Position numbers and translations under genes: made by a program | NCBI GenBank assembly: GCA_003833075.1 | Contig: RIAY01000010.1 | Span: 1 to 64,000, forward strand | DNA: 64,000 nt | Source: Muribaculaceae bacterium Isolate-036 (Harlan) | Lineage (GTDB): Bacteria; Bacteroidota; Bacteroidia; Bacteroidales; Muribaculaceae | Direction: 5' to 3' | Shown here: positions 62,176 to 64,000 of the stretch, in pieces | Layout of the letters: each line of letters opens with the position of its first letter | How positions within the stretch are numbered: the first letter of the stretch is position 1 | The notes under the pieces: generated by a model | Database searches by the model: none | What the model saw: only the letters and a program-made list of their open reading frames with translations | What the model was told of the DNA's origin: nothing

Positions 62176-62568
62176 GCTCTGAATAAAGAGCCGCCATCGG
62201 TATAAAAATTGAGGCATTACTGAACTGATTCCTATTATGAAAGATGATAATTTTATGATAAACAAGTCTTTCGTTATAGCGACTGATAGAAGAGCCATAG
62301 AACAGCAAAAATAATCAATTGTTATGATACGCTTTTTTGATAGTGTATTGCCAAGAGGAATGACTATACATAATCCTACGACGTATCCGAATTGAGTAAG
62401 CGCGCTGATTATGCTTCCATCATACTCAGAAGCGTGGAAGTCGGAAACAATACTGCCCAATAGCGATTGGTTGTAATAACAATTGGCTACCGAGAAGCCG
62501 GTAGCCAATGCCATAATAATAAGAAGGAGTTTTGGTATCCCTTCATTTTCTTTCAAAACACAAGGCAT
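62146..62568 (-). pseudogene. N-terminal fragment of an MFS transporter, frameshifted
   Basis: The start LLIIMALATGFSVANCYYNQSLL and SEYDGSIISALTQFGYVVGL are the first helices of a drug-type MFS transporter; FIIGISSVMPQ follows. At five A/T bases (62204-62208) the frame slips. In the next frame the expected FFIPMAALYSEPKRLSK continues until the palindrome. So the gene has a one-base loss and lacks the last two thirds (family about 390 residues). The start codon lies 7 bp from the family-A copy at 62575. Confidence 0.75.
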
Positions 62569-62574
62569 CTTTTC

Positions 62575-62763
62575 TTAGAAACTGTTTAAATTTAATTGTG
62601 AGGTTCATTGAGAGGATTTTATGAGGTGTTTTTACGAGTCGAAGAGGGAGCATAGCGGGCTATGTGACCGATGAGACTCGGTGAAAACAACCATAAAAGA
62701 CCTCAAGGATGCCACAAGATTCACTATATAAAAAATTTCGAATTAAATTTAAACAGTTTCTTA
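62575..62763 (+). mobile_element. Family-A palindromic repeat, copy 4 (long form, 189 bp)
   Basis: TTA-GAAACTGTTTAAATTTAATT from 62575, inverted end GTTTC-TTA to 62763, centre CATAGCGGGCTATG. The last TTA is also the stop codon (TAA, minus strand) of the SMR gene, so the element touches the coding region. The other end is 6 bp before the MFS start codon. Confidence 0.88.
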
Positions 62764-63087
62764 GTTTGTCACGAGCTTTAGTCCGATAATTGATGCAATA
62801 AGAGTAAAGATAAAAAACAACCGCAAGGGTGTGGCCGGCTCTTTGAAAAACAAGATGCCTATAATTACCGTACCTACTGCACCGATTCCTGTCCATACCG
62901 CGTATGCCGTACCTATCGGCAAGGTCTGAATGGCCTTCGCAAGTAGGTACATGCTAAGCACTGTGGACAAAAGAAAACCGGTACCCCATAAATAAAACTC
63001 TGTTCCGGTTGTTGCCTTGGTTTTTCCAAGACAGAATGCGAGGCTAACCTCAAACAATCCGGCAAGAAACAGCAATATCCAATTCAT
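62761..63087 (-). CDS. Small multidrug resistance (SMR/Gdx-like) transporter
   Basis: 108 residues with four membrane helices. The membrane-embedded Glu of the family is in LFLAGLFEVSLAFCLG (Glu13). GTAYAVWTGIGAVGT is the classical third-helix signature of SugE/Gdx proteins. It works as an antiparallel dimer; the Gdx branch exports guanidinium, others export quaternary amines. It overlaps the DoxX gene by 4 bp. Its stop codon is supplied by the end of the repeat element. Confidence 0.9.
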   Translation of the reverse strand: MNWILLFLAGLFEVSLAFCLGKTKATTGTEFYLWGTGFLLSTVLSMYLLAKAIQTLPIGTAYAVWTGIGAVGTVIIGILFFKEPATPLRLFFIFTLIASIIGLKLVTN

Positions 63088-63539
63088 TTTTTATTTTTGT
63101 TTAAAGATTTTATCAGTTTGACTCTTATCATATAGTCCAACGAATATTTTCCGGCACCGGATACCCATATTATAATAAAGGTTGCCAAATAAATAAAAGA
63201 CAGCTCTTTTGCTGAAAACGGGTCTTCCGCATGAATCACAAAAAATGCAATGCACATCGTGAATATCATAGGGATGAGCGACAGACGTGTCAGTAATCCA
63301 AATATCAACAAGACCGAACAAAACACTTCGCCAAATATGGCAAGTATTAAGGAGATTTCGCTGCCGACACCCAATGGATCAGGAAATGCCAGTGCCATTT
63401 GCCCGAAATCGTTAATCTTGGTCAGTCCGTGCATCATAAAGAGCATCCCGAATAAGAGCCTCGACAAAAGCATGGAAATGTCAAATCTTCGGTTCCCGGC
63501 TGAATCAGGAAGTAAGATATTTATCAATCGCGTCATCAT
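63084..63539 (-). CDS. DoxX family membrane protein
   Basis: 151 residues with four membrane helices: MLLSRLLFGMLFMMHGLTKI, LILAIFGEVFCSVLLIFGLLTRLSLIPM, MCIAFFVIHAEDPFSAKELSF and a last helix before DYMIRVKLIKSL. The pattern RLLxGxLFxxHGxxK is the DoxX start. These proteins are linked to redox or sulfur metabolism in other bacteria. Coupled by overlap to the SMR gene. Promoter box on the minus strand at 63558. Confidence 0.88.
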   Translation of the reverse strand: MMTRLINILLPDSAGNRRFDISMLLSRLLFGMLFMMHGLTKINDFGQMALAFPDPLGVGSEISLILAIFGEVFCSVLLIFGLLTRLSLIPMIFTMCIAFFVIHAEDPFSAKELSFIYLATFIIIWVSGAGKYSLDYMIRVKLIKSLNKNKK

Positions 63540-63557
63540 AACTCAATATTTTGAGTG

Positions 63558-63565
63558 CAAAGTTA
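63558..63565 (-). promoter_or_regulatory. -7 box of the DoxX-SMR operon
   Basis: TAACTTTG on the minus strand, 18 bp before the DoxX start. No good -33 box. Confidence 0.5.
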
Positions 63566-63627
63566 CTAGCTTGGGATCATCTAAAATTTTACATTTGATA
63601 AATAATGCCTGCTTATAGGATTATTGT

Positions 63628-63635
63628 TAACTTTG
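63628..63635 (+). promoter_or_regulatory. -7 box of the Crp/Fnr gene
   Basis: TAACTTTG on the plus strand, 8 bp before the ATG at 63644. It is divergent from the DoxX promoter about 60 bp away, so the regulator may control both. Confidence 0.5.
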
Positions 63636-63643
63636 CAGTCAGT

Positions 63644-64000
63644 ATGGATATAAAAGAAATTATTGACCGCAGACATATACTCCCTGATGAATCATTGGCT
63701 CTTCTTTGTCGGTCAATGGAACTTGTTCATTATCCCAAAGGCCATCATGTCCTTGAAATAGGTAAGATCGAGCGGGATGTTTACTTTATAGCCAAAGGCA
63801 TAGTGCGGGCATTCGCACTTGTTGACGGCAAGGAAGTGACATTTTGGGTTGGCAAGGAGGGTGCAACTATTGTATCAATGATGGGGTATGTGAGGAATGA
63901 ACCAGGCTATGAGACTATGGAACTAATGGAGGATTCCACTCTCTATGTTATCAAAAAGGAAGTATTAAGCCAGCTTTACCTGGCGGATATAAACATTGCC
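63644..64000 (+). CDS. Crp/Fnr family regulator, N-terminal part (window ends inside)
   Basis: 119 residues are visible and the frame is open at the edge. The sensor cup reads MDIKEIIDRRHILPDESLAL, VHYPKGHHVLEIGKIERDVYF, AKGIVRAFALVDGKEVTFW and then the end of the beta roll, as in Bacteroidetes Crp/Fnr-like proteins, which mostly lack cAMP-binding residues. The DNA-binding domain lies beyond the window. It is divergent from the DoxX-SMR operon, a typical place for a local regulator of that operon. Confidence 0.85.
   Translation, partial: MDIKEIIDRRHILPDESLALLCRSMELVHYPKGHHVLEIGKIERDVYFIAKGIVRAFALVDGKEVTFWVGKEGATIVSMMGYVRNEPGYETMELMEDSTLYVIKKEVLSQLYLADINIA

Overview
The window looks like a Bacteroidales chromosome, probably a gut commensal close to Muribaculaceae/Bacteroidaceae. 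The evidence is the Bacteroidetes-type promoter (TTTG, about 20 bp, TAnnTTTG) in front of several transcription units, many lipoproteins with short lipoboxes, a fimbrillin operon (DUF3575, DUF5119, Mfa-like), homologues of PorW/SprE, PorX and PorZ, a Wzi-like capsule protein, and a DUF2723 gene next to gmd/fcl. The family-level placement is inference; no rRNA is present.

Bases 1-4,200 are the end of a mobilizable element (winged-helix protein, MobC-like accessory protein, relaxase, small membrane protein) followed by decayed fragments. Bases 4,220-6,330 hold a PagL-like outer-membrane protein and a lipoprotein. Bases 6,850-13,600 are a four-gene fimbrial operon with a strong intercistronic hairpin and a terminator. 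Bases 13,880-22,960 carry a divergent alanine-dehydrogenase-like gene, a tightly coupled glycosylation operon (GT4, gmd, fcl, DUF2723) and two DUF1573 proteins. Then come meaB and a PorZ-like gene that overlap tail to tail, tRNA-Ser, a broken acyltransferase, a lipoprotein, a GH24 lysozyme, glpF/glpK, an LD-carboxypeptidase, a radical SAM gene, mutS, mgtE and a nucleoside kinase.

Bases 39,300-57,200 are mostly core genes: rpsT between two nearly identical tRNA-Glu genes, a Wzi-like gene, rnhB, tatD, dapB, lepB, WbqC, frr, pyrH, a polyprenyl synthase, and the coupled run rnpA-yidD-porW-porX. From 57,270 to the end the sequence is accessory and partly decayed. It holds a small TonB-domain protein, a hydrolase, an EamA transporter, broken araC, pcfK, ATPase and MFS genes, a regulator/membrane-protein pair preceded by two matching palindromes, an SMR/DoxX pair and the start of a Crp/Fnr regulator.

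The most unusual structure is a set of non-coding, long-palindrome repeats without a transposase. Family A has four full copies (two of 189 bp, two of 139 bp) and a solo end. Family B has one 185 bp copy and a solo end. Both families share the centre CATAGCCCGCTATG, and they sit at gene starts, stops and broken gene ends. The 139 bp form equals the 189 bp form minus 50 bp between two ATGAG repeats. I could not search databases, so their novelty is untested.
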